The notes: generated by a model from the letters alone, not told the origin. A DNA stretch of 60,411 nt from a virus (IMGVR_UViG_3300036781_000814:1-60411); one strand, 5' to 3'; positions 12,509 to 21,112 are shown, counted from the stretch's first letter. Numbers and translations: made by a program.

Positions 12509-13687
12509 ATGGGCAGATCCGTTAAGCCAGGTATTACATTTTATAGGATGGACAGCGGTCACATCCTGAATAAGAAGATCAGACTTTTGTTCAACGAGTT
12601 CGACAGCGACGGGTATTATATCTGGCATGCCCTGGTAGACTATGGCTACGGCAAGTGGGGGTATTATTTCGATATGAACGACAGGGACGAGCTGGAGCTC
12701 TTTGCGTCCGAATACTGTAAGAAAAAAGTGAGCGCCATCCAGGAAGTGATTGCCGGGTGTATCCGTCGGGGTCTTTTTGATAAGACCGTGGCCGATATGT
12801 TTGGGATCCTTACCTCCGACATGATGCAGGAGACTTTCCTTATTGCGACGTCTGAGAGGCGTGCTAAGGATACGTACTTCGAAATGCGACAGGAATGGGT
12901 GCTCATTGATCTTTCTTCGGATGTTCCAAAGAATATAGTCATTGTTCCGGGGAACAATTTGATTGTTCCGCCGAAAAATCAAGAAAATCCGCCGAACAAT
13001 CCACAGATTAGAGAAGATAAGAGTAGAAAAGAAGAGAGAGGGGCGCCTGGGGCGCCACGCGATCGGGACAATGGGGAGGGTAGTGGGAGGAAAAAATTCA
13101 TTCCTCCGGTATTTTCCCAAGTGAAGGCCTACTTCCTTGCCACGATAGGGGCGCCCGACCATCCAAAGCACTGGCCTGAAGACAAGTGCGTCAACCAGGC
13201 GAGTTTGTTTTTAGATCACTACAAGGGAAATGGTTGGATCCAGGGGCAGGGTCGGGGCCGGCCGATCAAAGACTGGGAGGCGACAGCTCGCAACTGGATC
13301 AAACGGGAACTCGGCGGCGAATTCAAATTGCCAGAGCGAGCCAAGCCCGAGCCACCAACACCGAAACGCCAGGAAGATAACGGGCCGAAGCTCACCCCGC
13401 TACAGATCGAGATCAATGCCCTCTTTGACCTATGGTCTGAAAATCCGGAGCACTGCACGGTGATCAGCGTTACCGCCGATCACTACAACCTTCTGAAGAG
13501 CGCCGGCAGGGTAGCGTTTTCGCCGACGGAGACAGAGACGATCAAGCAGCTGGCGCTGGCGCACATGCAGGAAAAGAAGCTGGAAGGCGAGAGCTATCAG
13601 ATCCGACTGATGAAGTCGTTCGGCGTCCTCGAGTTTTTCAAGCAGCAGAAGGCCGCCGGCAACATTGAAATTTTCGAATTAAAATAA
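12509..13687 (+). CDS. Replication protein with DUF4373/DnaD-like N-terminal domain
   Basis: 392 residues. The N-terminal ~110 residues (TFYRMDSGHILNKKIRLLFN, GYYIWHALVDYGYGKWGYYF, and CKKKVSAIQEVIAGCIRRGL) have the layout of the Lin1244/Lin1753-like (DUF4373) domain of phage replication initiators. A Pro/Asn/Arg-rich linker (about 150-205) leads to a helical C-terminal region with WEATARNWIKREL, a pattern seen in DnaD-like proteins that load helicases. It probably acts as origin-binding or helicase-loading factor. No gene for a phage DNA polymerase or primase is seen, so host enzymes are likely used. Confidence 0.75.
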   Translation: MGRSVKPGITFYRMDSGHILNKKIRLLFNEFDSDGYYIWHALVDYGYGKWGYYFDMNDRDELELFASEYCKKKVSAIQEVIAGCIRRGLFDKTVADMFGILTSDMMQETFLIATSERRAKDTYFEMRQEWVLIDLSSDVPKNIVIVPGNNLIVPPKNQENPPNNPQIREDKSRKEERGAPGAPRDRDNGEGSGRKKFIPPVFSQVKAYFLATIGAPDHPKHWPEDKCVNQASLFLDHYKGNGWIQGQGRGRPIKDWEATARNWIKRELGGEFKLPERAKPEPPTPKRQEDNGPKLTPLQIEINALFDLWSENPEHCTVISVTADHYNLLKSAGRVAFSPTETETIKQLALAHMQEKKLEGESYQIRLMKSFGVLEFFKQQKAAGNIEIFELK

Positions 13688-13694
13688 ATCCGAT

Positions 13695-13922
13695 ATGGCA
13701 AAAGCTAATATGGACCTCTTTGCTGCAAACCTGCAGTACCTGATGCGGAGGCTGGATCTCACTGGCGACGAGCTGGCTGATCTGCTGAAAATGAAATACC
13801 CCCGGATCAAGGCCTGGGTAAACGGCAAGACCTATCCGGCGCACGAGGCGATGGTGCAGCTATGCCAGGTGTTGGGTTACTACGACATTTTCAAAATGCT
13901 CACCGAAAAGATCACCCTATGA
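13695..13922 (+). CDS. Xre-family helix-turn-helix protein
   Basis: 75 residues forming essentially one HTH domain: FAANLQYLMRRLDLTGDELA, then DLLKMKYPRIKAWVNGKTYP, with the recognition helix at YPRIKAW, and AHEAMVQLCQVLGYYDIFKM after it. Coupled to the next gene by ATGA. Probably a transcriptional switch or co-regulator of the early region. Confidence 0.7.
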   Translation: MAKANMDLFAANLQYLMRRLDLTGDELADLLKMKYPRIKAWVNGKTYPAHEAMVQLCQVLGYYDIFKMLTEKITL

Positions 13923-14119
13923 AGGGTACGACCCATGACCGGTATGTCGAAATGGTCTCGATGCTTTGCGCCGGCGAGACGCAGAAAGAGATAGCCGCCA
14001 AGTTTAAGACCCGAAGTAGAGTAATCTCCGCATCGATCGTTCGTCTTCAAAAAGCCTACAGCGCGAGGACCACCGACCAGCTGATCGCCATCCTCTTCAG
14101 GCACGGATTGCTAAAATGA
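13919..14119 (+). CDS. LuxR-like helix-turn-helix protein (66 aa)
   Basis: 66 residues from the ATG overlapping the preceding TGA. The block MVSMLCAGETQKEIAAKFKT followed by RSRVISASIVRLQKAYSART fits the GerE/LuxR-type DNA-binding helix-turn-helix, and the ending TDQLIAILFRHGLL is the usual final helix. No receiver or autoinducer domain. Often found as orphan regulators in Bacteroidota phages. Confidence 0.7.
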   Translation: MKGTTHDRYVEMVSMLCAGETQKEIAAKFKTRSRVISASIVRLQKAYSARTTDQLIAILFRHGLLK

Positions 14120-14137
14120 AATTATTAAAAACTCAAT

Positions 14138-14374
14138 ATGTCAGAAACACAAAATACCCCCCCCCATGCGCATTTCGACATTATCGTCACCGAAGATCTC
14201 CAGGTGTCAGAGAAGGGGCTCAACAACGGCACATTACAGTTTACGGGCTGCAGCGTCTGTATGGCCGCAGCCATCGCTTCGCACATGTGCCAGAGTGAGG
14301 CAATCCGAGAAATGATCTTTCGATCGGTCGGCATGTATACCATGCAAATCATGTCATCCCAAAAACCAACATAA
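14138..14374 (+). CDS. Hypothetical protein with C9 tract at the start (78 aa)
   Basis: 78 residues, Met-rich, no signal peptide. Codons 7-9 (ACC CCC CCC) sit in a run of nine C residues at 14157-14165, right behind the start. As with the G10 tract at 11879, this is a slippage-prone site where the reading frame could be switched. Function unknown. Confidence 0.55.
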   Translation: MSETQNTPPHAHFDIIVTEDLQVSEKGLNNGTLQFTGCSVCMAAAIASHMCQSEAIREMIFRSVGMYTMQIMSSQKPT

Positions 14375-14384
14375 AATTTACTAT

Positions 14385-14741
14385 ATGAATGATTTTTCAT
14401 TGTGTAGCAACATCCCCAGTGGCTTCGCGAGCATCGGGTGCGACGCGGGTGGCAATACCATCACGGCCCTGGTGGTGGTTGAATTCAAAAGGGTAGATGG
14501 CCGGCTTATCGCCTTCTGCCGGGATGCCGCTGATCCGATATACGGGCGGATACTACAGGCGGATGTGACCGAACACTATACTCATCTCCGAGATGAACAG
14601 ATCCCTGTGCTGCCCGCTCAGCTCAAAATGCCGCCAGTGGGCCAATTAAACGTAGAACGCCCGATTGAGCAGCAAACGCCGTTGCAAAGTATTCAGGGCC
14701 GACATCCCCGGTATAAGAATCATAAAAACAGGAAACGATGA
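14385..14741 (+). CDS. Hypothetical protein (118 aa)
   Basis: 118 residues; globular first ~70 residues followed by a Pro/Gln-rich and then basic, probably unstructured tail (RYKNHKNRKR). No recognised motif. Overlaps the next start by four bases (ATGA). Confidence 0.5.
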   Translation: MNDFSLCSNIPSGFASIGCDAGGNTITALVVVEFKRVDGRLIAFCRDAADPIYGRILQADVTEHYTHLRDEQIPVLPAQLKMPPVGQLNVERPIEQQTPLQSIQGRHPRYKNHKNRKR

Positions 14742-14956
14742 ACCAAGGACTCATATCCGTCATCCTCCCACGTAGGGAGAATCCGGAACAGCTGGCGATC
14801 AAAAGGCTCGAAGCTGCCGCCCATAAGGTCCCCAACTTCCAGATCAGCTTTCGCTCCCGGGTGATCTGGGGGATCAAGGCTGGTCCGCTCGAGGTCCGAC
14901 ATGAGGACTTCGTAGAGTGTGCAAACGAATTTTCAAAAAAGGCCCTTCAAGGGTAA
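14738..14956 (+). CDS. Hypothetical protein (72 aa)
   Basis: 72 residues, mixed alpha/beta, ending ECANEFSKKALQG. No motif recognised. Coupled to the gene upstream; ten bases before the next start. Confidence 0.5.
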   Translation: MNQGLISVILPRRENPEQLAIKRLEAAAHKVPNFQISFRSRVIWGIKAGPLEVRHEDFVECANEFSKKALQG

Positions 14957-14966
14957 AACAACACAA

Positions 14967-15680
14967 ATGAAATTTATACCAATACTTTTTTCCCGGCCAA
15001 TGGTTTTGGCGATCCGTTTTGGCTGGAAGACAATGACCAGGAGAACTACCCACGATAATGGAGATACTCTTATCGGGTATGAGTATGTGACTGGCTGCCC
15101 GACTTACCCGGCGACTTGGAAGGGTAAGTCATCAGAACCCTATACAGGATGGGCTGCAAAATTTTCGAACCTGCCTCTGGCTATGCCACGGATATGTCCT
15201 TATGGGCAGCTTGGAGACGTGCTATGGGTAAGGGAGGAACACTACGCCTTCGGTTGGTGGGAAGACATAGAAGGCGAATTCACCGAAACCGGCAAGCAAA
15301 AGACACAATTCGTCCACACTGACGATCCGGCCATGAGTGACATCTACTTCGCTGATACCCTTCCGTCATTTATCCGTCTTTCCGAATCCAGGGGATCCTT
15401 TCCTGCCTGGCACAGACGGCCCGGGATGTTCATGCCAGCAAAATACGCTCGGCTATTTCTTGAGGTCACCGCCGCCCGAGTTGAACGAATTCAGGAGATA
15501 ACCGAAGCGGATTGTATAGCTGAAGGCGTCACGATCGGCGAATATCCCAATAATCTCGCATCCGTCGCCTTCGTTGACTTGTGGATGTCAGTTAACGGCA
15601 AGCGCTCCTGGTTGGACAATCCCTGGGTATGGGCAGTTTCTTTCAAGAATGTCGAAAAGTCTCAAAATTTCCCGATATGA
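14967..15680 (+). CDS. Phage ASCH-like / morphogenetic-type protein
   Basis: 237 residues from ATG 14967. It shows the pattern MKFIPILFSRPMVLAIRFGW..KTMTRR, then CPYGQLGDVLWVREEHYAFG, then MFMPAKYARLFLEVTAARVE and the IQEITEADCIAEGV block, which is shared by ASCH-domain-like proteins found in many phages and annotated as morphogenetic protein. ASCH/PUA-like domains bind RNA or modified bases; the phage role is not known to me. The longer frame from 14919 adds an unlikely leader. Confidence 0.65.
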   Translation: MKFIPILFSRPMVLAIRFGWKTMTRRTTHDNGDTLIGYEYVTGCPTYPATWKGKSSEPYTGWAAKFSNLPLAMPRICPYGQLGDVLWVREEHYAFGWWEDIEGEFTETGKQKTQFVHTDDPAMSDIYFADTLPSFIRLSESRGSFPAWHRRPGMFMPAKYARLFLEVTAARVERIQEITEADCIAEGVTIGEYPNNLASVAFVDLWMSVNGKRSWLDNPWVWAVSFKNVEKSQNFPI

Positions 15681-16009
15681 CTCAGTTGCAATTATCGAAG
15701 CTACCAGGTATACCATGCATGTTTGGAGCACCCTTTTATCCCGGTGGAATGCCACTGTCTCCTGACAATGTATCTTTCTGCGACCTCACCATTCGTCAGC
15801 TTTTTATGAAAAGGGCTAAGGATATATCCCTGAAGATCGTCCCAGATTTTGATGAAGAGGAAATCCTGCGGAATTACGCCTTGTATCATATCCACGCTCC
15901 ATTATTTCAAAGCGAATTTACCGAGGAGTTGACCAGTCGGGATTTATCCGATGAAAGCCTGGATAGGCTCATATTTCTTTGTCTCGAATATGGGCTCGAC
16001 CCATTTTAA
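15677..16009 (+). CDS. Hypothetical protein (110 aa)
   Basis: 110 residues from ATG 15677, which overlaps the preceding TGA (ATGA). Acidic C-terminus (ELTSRDLSDESLDRLIFLCL). No motif recognised; the frame is open upstream but the coupling overlap fixes the start. Confidence 0.55.
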   Translation: MTQLQLSKLPGIPCMFGAPFYPGGMPLSPDNVSFCDLTIRQLFMKRAKDISLKIVPDFDEEEILRNYALYHIHAPLFQSEFTEELTSRDLSDESLDRLIFLCLEYGLDPF

Positions 16010-16038
16010 CTATTAAATACGGGAAACCGGATAATATC

Positions 16039-16422
16039 ATGGAGCAGAATAAGCAAATGATGGAGGAAGAGGCGTTAGATTTCTTTTCAGAGTTATACGG
16101 AGGCATGCACCATGTACCCGGATACAAAGTCCATGAATGGGGCGACGGATCGATGGTAAAGCATGACGCCGGAGAGATGGCGACCTACGACCACAACATG
16201 CTCACCCGCCTCGTGCTGATGGCTCACGACAACTGCTATAGGGTGTCAATTTCTAACCACGGACCCAAATGCTTGAAGATATGCGTCTGGAAAAGAAAGG
16301 GAAGAGAAGGTAGCTTATTTGAACGCCATCCTACAATAGAGCAGGCCATAGAGAAGCATAGGGACGCATCAAATCCAATTAACAGCTACCGGAAATCCCC
16401 TTCATTAACCCCTAATAAATAA
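16039..16422 (+). CDS. Hypothetical protein (127 aa)
   Basis: 127 residues starting MEQNKQMMEEEALDFFSELY. The middle contains NMLTRLVLMAHDNCYRVSIS, a pattern of a small alpha/beta domain. No family recognised. I took the ATG at 16039 because the upstream in-frame region reads as the shadow of the preceding intergenic sequence. Confidence 0.5.
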   Translation: MEQNKQMMEEEALDFFSELYGGMHHVPGYKVHEWGDGSMVKHDAGEMATYDHNMLTRLVLMAHDNCYRVSISNHGPKCLKICVWKRKGREGSLFERHPTIEQAIEKHRDASNPINSYRKSPSLTPNK

Positions 16423-16428
16423 GTCTAT

Positions 16429-16863
16429 ATGCCTACATGGATAACAGATGGGTCATTACCCAAAAAACCAGGCAATTATGTGTGTGAGGTTGAAATCGAA
16501 GAATTCGGGATAAAGTACTGGCCCGCAACCTACGCTTACTTTGATGGAGAATCTTGGTTTGACCTTAAGGCCTGCGGAATGAAGGCTACAAAGGTTCGCC
16601 GCTGGCTCGAAGAATCAGACTCCATCATCCATGCTAAGGGAGGGGCCGGCCAAAATGAACTCGCTCAAACATTCACCATCACCCGCCAGATAACCGTAAG
16701 CGCCGATAAGCTGCCTATGCCTCAGGCTACCTACGAGGCCCTGATCGATCAGGCTATCCGGCAGATCCTGTCCTTCCCGAACTGGACCAACTACAGCTGG
16801 GAGAACAGGACTGTTGAACCGGAAACCAAGGTCGACGACATTGATGCCGTCAACCTATTGTAA
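16429..16863 (+). CDS. DUF551-like phage protein (144 aa)
   Basis: 144 residues. The N-terminal half (W-T-GSLPKKPGNYVCEVEIEE..YFDGESWF) resembles the short DUF551-like domain seen in many phage small proteins. The C-terminal half is a separate helical/beta region. No enzymatic residues recognised. Confidence 0.5.
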   Translation: MPTWITDGSLPKKPGNYVCEVEIEEFGIKYWPATYAYFDGESWFDLKACGMKATKVRRWLEESDSIIHAKGGAGQNELAQTFTITRQITVSADKLPMPQATYEALIDQAIRQILSFPNWTNYSWENRTVEPETKVDDIDAVNLL

Positions 16864-16895
16864 ACTATTAACCGTCAATACAAAACAATTCAATT

Positions 16896-17093
16896 ATGCC
16901 GATGAGCGAAGAGACTAAAAAGATACTGCGCGAAAAAGGACGCGAGGACCTGATCGAGATAATGGAAATAAAAGACGCGGGCTATGCCGGTGTCCTTTCC
17001 AACGGAAATATTGTCGATCGGCGAAAGCACCCCGAAGCAGTGCCTATGCAGGAGAATCAGCTATTGGGCATACCCAAACCAAAACCAGTATAG
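16896..17093 (+). CDS. Hypothetical protein (65 aa)
   Basis: 65 residues; MPMSEETKKILREKGREDLI helix, then a turn AGYAGVLSNGNIVDRRKHPE that may contain a short beta hairpin. Four bases before the next small lipoprotein gene. Function unknown. Confidence 0.5.
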   Translation: MPMSEETKKILREKGREDLIEIMEIKDAGYAGVLSNGNIVDRRKHPEAVPMQENQLLGIPKPKPV

Positions 17094-17097
17094 CAAA

Positions 17098-17259
17098 ATG
17101 AAGAAACTATTATTAGCCTCCCTGATCTTCCTAACCAGCTGCGGACCAGCCCGTGACCTGAATGATCGCCCATGGAGAGCAACCCAGGTATGGCGCCGGG
17201 TAACGGCCGGCAACGGAAATAACAGTTTAAAACAAGTTCAATATCCACCACGACCATGA
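17098..17259 (+). CDS. Small lipoprotein (53 aa)
   Basis: 53 codons from ATG 17098. Typical lipoprotein signal: KK, then a hydrophobic run, ending LTS|C with Cys17. Only about 36 residues follow, basic and Arg-rich. It is probably anchored in the membrane facing the periplasm. It overlaps the next gene by four bases. Such short phage lipoproteins can act in superinfection exclusion or lysis, but nothing here decides this. Confidence 0.55.
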   Translation: MKKLLLASLIFLTSCGPARDLNDRPWRATQVWRRVTAGNGNNSLKQVQYPPRP

Positions 17260-17606
17260 GTGAAATGAAAGTAATCATCGAAGGGGTTTGTATTTCATTG
17301 ACGCCGAGTCAAATAAATGCGATTACCAAAGAGAGGAAACGGCGGGAAAAGTGTCGAAGCTCCTTTGAAAAAATGCTTGTGCATTTTGGGTTCACCGGGG
17401 TGCCGGACCTGCCCAATTCTTTCGAGCATAAGGCCTGCGACTGGTATGCAGAAATAACTGACAGGGGTGGATGGAGTGATGTATGGATGGTGGGTCATGG
17501 CCTTCGACAAGGAAGATTTCCTGGAGGATGGATATATGACGATCCGGAAGAAATTGAAAAGGAAATTATTCGGGCCTTGGAGCAAACAGATTTTACAAAG
17601 CATTAA
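17256..17606 (+). CDS. Hypothetical protein (116 aa)
   Basis: 116 residues. Begins MSEMKVIIEGVCISLTPSQI, then a basic helix KERKRREKCRSSFEKM, and ends in an acidic helix. No signal peptide. Overlaps the small lipoprotein gene by four bases. No recognised domain. Confidence 0.5.
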   Translation: MSEMKVIIEGVCISLTPSQINAITKERKRREKCRSSFEKMLVHFGFTGVPDLPNSFEHKACDWYAEITDRGGWSDVWMVGHGLRQGRFPGGWIYDDPEEIEKEIIRALEQTDFTKH

Positions 17607-17617
17607 ACAAACAAATT

Positions 17618-17770
17618 ATGAACCCAGCCACACCCCGCCGCGCCTTACTGATCATCGGCGCTACTATCGCCGCGATCGTTATCCTGGCCGCCTGCCATCA
17701 CTTCTTTTACGACTGCCCGGCCTTTAACCCTATTATCGAACATTCTGAAATAAAGGAGGATAGCGTATGA
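17618..17770 (+). CDS. Small membrane protein (50 aa)
   Basis: 50 codons. A transmembrane segment at about residues 9-25 (LLIIGATIAAIVILAAC) is followed by HHFFYDCPAF and a polar tail. It could alternatively be a lipoprotein ending at LAAC, but there is little protein after the Cys. Twelve bases after the previous gene; last rightward gene before a leftward gene. Confidence 0.5.
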   Translation: MNPATPRRALLIIGATIAAIVILAACHHFFYDCPAFNPIIEHSEIKEDSV

Positions 17771-17774
17771 GGTT

Positions 17775-18035
17775 TCAGTCCATCAATCTCCGGTCAATCA
17801 GGTATTTTGTGAGCGCCCAACCTGTGGCCCGGAGGAAGGAATCCGCCGGCTCGTATGCGCGAGGCTCCCATGTGACACCTGCTCCGGGATAGAACCTCCA
17901 CATTGAGATAGTGCCGACCTGAGCATCGACAGTTTTATCAGATACGCGAATGTTGAAGCGCCCGTTGCCAATGTCCTGGCCGATAGCTTCGAAGGTCTCA
18001 GATTGAAAAGGAACGATAAAAGTAAAGGCGGTCAT
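17775..18035 (-). CDS. Lone leftward gene in the early region (86 aa)
   Basis: 86 residues (MTAFTFIVPFQSETFEAIGQ ... WALTKYLIDRRLMD), good protein-like composition, no homologue recognised. It is the only gene on the minus strand between 1274 and 58546, ending five bases beyond the end of the previous rightward gene and starting 49 bases before the next. No rightward gene is seen in this stretch. A 6-bp palindrome lies directly upstream (18036-18052). It may be expressed independently of the early operon, as moron genes are. Confidence 0.5.
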   Translation of the reverse strand: MTAFTFIVPFQSETFEAIGQDIGNGRFNIRVSDKTVDAQVGTISMWRFYPGAGVTWEPRAYEPADSFLRATGWALTKYLIDRRLMD

Positions 18036-18052
18036 GATGCATATTTTGCATC
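18036..18052. promoter_or_regulatory. Inverted repeat upstream of the leftward gene
   Basis: gatgca (18036-18041) and tgcatc (18047-18052) form a perfect 6-bp inverted repeat with a 5-base spacer. It touches the start codon of the leftward gene and lies 32 bases before the next rightward gene, a place fitting an operator. No protein is assigned. Confidence 0.35.
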
Positions 18053-18083
18053 CAATGTAAACAATTAAAAATCAAATAGCAAG

Positions 18084-18320
18084 ATGAAAGCCTACATAAG
18101 CAAATACGCCCTGACGGCAGACGTCTATGAGGTGGAGGGCCGCTTGGATGGACTCGTATTTAGATACCAGCGGAAGGGCATCGAAGCGGCGCTGCTCTGG
18201 TGTGTGGAAGTCCATGCCACGAAAGAGCAAGCCGTATCAATGGCAGATCGCCGCCGGGATGACCGAATCAAGTCGTTGGAGAAACAGATTCATAAACTTA
18301 AAATGCTGGAATTCAAATGA
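18084..18320 (+). CDS. Hypothetical protein (78 aa)
   Basis: 78 residues: beta-rich N-terminal half (AYISKYALTADVYEVEGRLD) and a basic helical end (DDRIKSLEKQIHKLKMLEFK). Overlaps the next gene by four bases. No motif recognised. Confidence 0.5.
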   Translation: MKAYISKYALTADVYEVEGRLDGLVFRYQRKGIEAALLWCVEVHATKEQAVSMADRRRDDRIKSLEKQIHKLKMLEFK

Positions 18321-18601
18321 ACAAGTCGAAACTGTTGTGCATCATTGACGGAACATGGGAAGAAGAAATAAGGGTTTTAGGGGGATTTGTCAAGTATTGG
18401 AAGGACTCCACCGGACCAGCCTATGGCGACATTGTAGCGAAAACCGGAAGCTTTCACGAAGGCGGCGACCTATACTACTTTCTTGAGGAATGGCCTCCGA
18501 AAGACGATACTGATGGATATTCGGCCGACTGCTTTATCCCCATCGAAGAAGAGAGTGAAACAGCAGAGTTCGCTATCGAAAGGGAAAATAAGACTATATG
18601 A
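18317..18601 (+). CDS. Hypothetical protein (94 aa)
   Basis: 94 residues, acidic, beta-rich (LLCIIDGTWEEEIRVLGG), ending in an acidic tail. No motif recognised. Coupled to both neighbours by ATGA overlaps, so it belongs to a run of co-translated small genes 18084-18996. Confidence 0.5.
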   Translation: MNKSKLLCIIDGTWEEEIRVLGGFVKYWKDSTGPAYGDIVAKTGSFHEGGDLYYFLEEWPPKDDTDGYSADCFIPIEEESETAEFAIERENKTI

Positions 18602-18996
18602 AATCCAGAAACCAAACCATCCACCAGGCCCCGATCGGCATCCTCCTCACCATGGGCGCCCAGATCATATCTGCCAACGGAGGCCTGCGAAGTTTCGTCA
18701 CCCACTTCACCAACTGCTGCAGGGACGAGAATAGCGGCTTATGGCTCCAAAAGAGCAGAGCCTGCCCAACACAGGACATAGCACAGGTGTACCTCATTCT
18801 CTGCAATAGGATCTGGGCCAGGGTATACTTCGGTGGCTACAGCAAGGAGCCGACAACCGTATGGATGCTGGACGGGACAGAGCGCACCTTTCCGTACCCA
18901 CACATGATCCTTTCAGGTCCTATTGAGATGGCCCCGCGTAAAATGCCCATGCGCGGTTTTCAGGGATTCCGCTATGTCCACGAATCACTTTGGTAA
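18598..18996 (+). CDS. Hypothetical protein (132 aa)
   Basis: 132 residues with several Cys (TNCCRD, ACPT) and a basic C-terminal stretch PIEMAPRKMPMRGFQGFRYV. No zinc motif with clear spacing and no signal peptide. Overlaps the upstream gene by four bases. Confidence 0.5.
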   Translation: MKSRNQTIHQAPIGILLTMGAQIISANGGLRSFVTHFTNCCRDENSGLWLQKSRACPTQDIAQVYLILCNRIWARVYFGGYSKEPTTVWMLDGTERTFPYPHMILSGPIEMAPRKMPMRGFQGFRYVHESLW

Positions 18997-19016
18997 CAAT
19001 TCTAAAAAAGCAATAT

Positions 19017-19316
19017 ATGTTTCGACTATTTAAAGGAAAGGAGCGAATGAAATTGATCGCAAAAAAGACGATCATCTATCAAGGGTATGAGATTATCATG
19101 GAGGTATTTGAGCTGAAATTATCCGAATGGTCAGCCACCATCCTCTATCGAATACGGTATACCGTAGCGGGCTATGAGCGAGATGAGGATGTCGATATTA
19201 CTCAGCTTCAAAGAATGCTGGACCGGCAACTCGACAGGGCTCGTACCTATGTCGAACGTCTGGTGGGCAAAAAAGGCCTGGAATCTATCGCTCTGGAGTG
19301 GTTAAACAAACAATAA
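19017..19316 (+). CDS. Hypothetical protein (99 aa)
   Basis: 99 residues from ATG 19017 (an in-frame upstream ATG at 18990 overlaps the previous gene). Mainly beta strands (MKLIAKKTIIYQGYEIIMEV) with a helical C-terminus; no recognised family. Its TAA shares a base with the start of the HerA-type ATPase gene, so it may be a cofactor of that unit. Confidence 0.5.
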   Translation: MFRLFKGKERMKLIAKKTIIYQGYEIIMEVFELKLSEWSATILYRIRYTVAGYERDEDVDITQLQRMLDRQLDRARTYVERLVGKKGLESIALEWLNKQ

Positions 19317-21112
19317 TGCAAGACAAAACCATTAACATTGGCATCAGCTGCCATCTTCAACGGCTTATCGAGACATGCGCCCTTGTTCAAGCCTCGCGCG
19401 GTGGAGGCAAATCCTACCTTGTCCGGAAAATGGATGAGGAGATAAGCGGGCACTGCCAGCAAATCATCATAGATCTTGAGGGTGAATTTGTTTCCCTTCG
19501 AGAAAAATTCCCATTTGCTCTTCTTTCCGTGGAGGGAGGTGATATTCCGCTGAATATACGCCACGCCGGAACCTATGCCCGTAAGTTCATGGAAAGCAAC
19601 ATGTCGGTGATCATCGACTTATCTGACCTGATGCCGGCTGATAGGATCCTCTTCGTGCGCGACTTCTGCCATGCGCTGATGAATCTCCCCAAGCACCTAT
19701 ATCATCCCCTTCTGGTGTATATCGACGAGGCGCATGTCTTTTGTCCACAGGACGAGAGTGCTATCTCTTACGCCTCCATAATAGATATGGCTGCCAGGGG
19801 AAGGAAGAGGGATATCGGGCTGGTCCTGTCCACCCAGCGCGTAAGTAAGCTGCACAAGGACGTGACAGCCGAACTGCTCAATAAGGTTATCGGCAGGACC
19901 GGCCAGGACATTGATCAGGCTCGTGCCGCAAAGGAGCTGGACTGGAAACAATCAGACAAGACCCTACTCCGCAAGCTCGAGCCCGGCGATTTCTATTGTT
20001 TTGGGCCGGCATTCCAGGAGGAAACGGTTAAATTCCACGTCGCTCCTGTTGCCACCTCCCACAAAAAGACTGGCTCCATGGGTACCGTAACCCCACCGAC
20101 GCCCGATGCCATCAAAGCGATGCTGCAATCTCTCCAGGATCTACCAGAAGAAGCCGAACGCGAGCTGGAGACTAACGAGCAGCTGCGCAATGAGGTTACC
20201 CGGCTTACAGCTCAGTTGAAAAAGGGTATTATTTCGCGGCCCGACAATAGCGAGGAGATAGGGCGGCTGAAAGGGGAAATCAACACAAGGGACGAAGTAA
20301 TAAATTCGATGACAATCGTCATCGACCGGCTTGAAAGCATACTTTCTGAGATCAAAGACTTGGCCGATAAGCATGCAATATCTATTCCCGGAACCTTTCA
20401 ATCTCAGGCAATGCGTTCCGGTCCTGAGCATCCATTCGAGCCTGCTATTGTTGGGGATACACTTGGGCTCTATGCGACGATCAAATCTTCTATGCCGCGC
20501 CATGCTCCCGGCTCATCTGCTCCAACGCTCCTCGATAATGAAATCGAAGCGGTCGAGGCGGAGAAGATGCGTCTCGATCAACAGCTGCGTACCCCGCGGG
20601 TGAAGTCACTATCACCTGGCTTGCAAAGTGGAGTCAGTCCGATCGGTAAATGCGCCCGCGCGATCTTGCACTTCCTGGCTTCCCATAACCGGGAGTTCAG
20701 CAAGGCGCAAATCTCTGTGGCGACAGGTTACTCTGCGACATCCAGCAGCTTTAATAATGCCCTGGGGGAGCTGAATACCAAAGGCCTTATTATCCGCGGC
20801 TCAAAAATAAAGGCAAACCGGGACAATCTTGCTGCCATTACCGAGGCGGTCGGAGCGGTGAAAAAGCAGCCATATAATATTGCCACTTTCAAGGATAAGC
20901 TCAGCAAATGTGAAGGCGAGATATACGACATCCTTTTGGCGAACCCTCGCGGCAAATTCTCGAAAGAGTCCCTTGCTGGCAAGACACCCAGTAGCTATTC
21001 GCCAACGTCGAGCAGTTTCAGTAACGCCCTCGGTCGCTTAAATACGCTTGAGTTGATCAGCAGGGATAAAGGGGTAATTACCCTCAATCCTGAATTACTG
21101 GAACTACTATGA
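19316..21112 (+). CDS. HerA/FtsK-superfamily ATPase with duplicated C-terminal winged helix
   Basis: 598 residues from ATG 19316. A P-loop ATPase core: Walker A ASRGGGKS at residues 26-33, Walker B LLVYIDEAH at 132-140 and a downstream STQR, all as in HerA/DUF853-type DNA translocases. A coiled-coil linker follows (about 270-340). The C-terminus holds two related winged-helix repeats, each with a YSxTSSSFxNALGxLNTxxLI core (near residues 476-500 and 560-580), unusual for HerA proteins of cellular origin. It would pump or unwind DNA for end processing or segregation. Coupled by four bases to the nuclease-like gene next to it. Confidence 0.8.
   Translation: MQDKTINIGISCHLQRLIETCALVQASRGGGKSYLVRKMDEEISGHCQQIIIDLEGEFVSLREKFPFALLSVEGGDIPLNIRHAGTYARKFMESNMSVIIDLSDLMPADRILFVRDFCHALMNLPKHLYHPLLVYIDEAHVFCPQDESAISYASIIDMAARGRKRDIGLVLSTQRVSKLHKDVTAELLNKVIGRTGQDIDQARAAKELDWKQSDKTLLRKLEPGDFYCFGPAFQEETVKFHVAPVATSHKKTGSMGTVTPPTPDAIKAMLQSLQDLPEEAERELETNEQLRNEVTRLTAQLKKGIISRPDNSEEIGRLKGEINTRDEVINSMTIVIDRLESILSEIKDLADKHAISIPGTFQSQAMRSGPEHPFEPAIVGDTLGLYATIKSSMPRHAPGSSAPTLLDNEIEAVEAEKMRLDQQLRTPRVKSLSPGLQSGVSPIGKCARAILHFLASHNREFSKAQISVATGYSATSSSFNNALGELNTKGLIIRGSKIKANRDNLAAITEAVGAVKKQPYNIATFKDKLSKCEGEIYDILLANPRGKFSKESLAGKTPSSYSPTSSSFSNALGRLNTLELISRDKGVITLNPELLELL

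Noticed and set aside
12476-13171. 231-codon minus-strand frame
   Set aside because: Antisense of the replication protein; no independent support.
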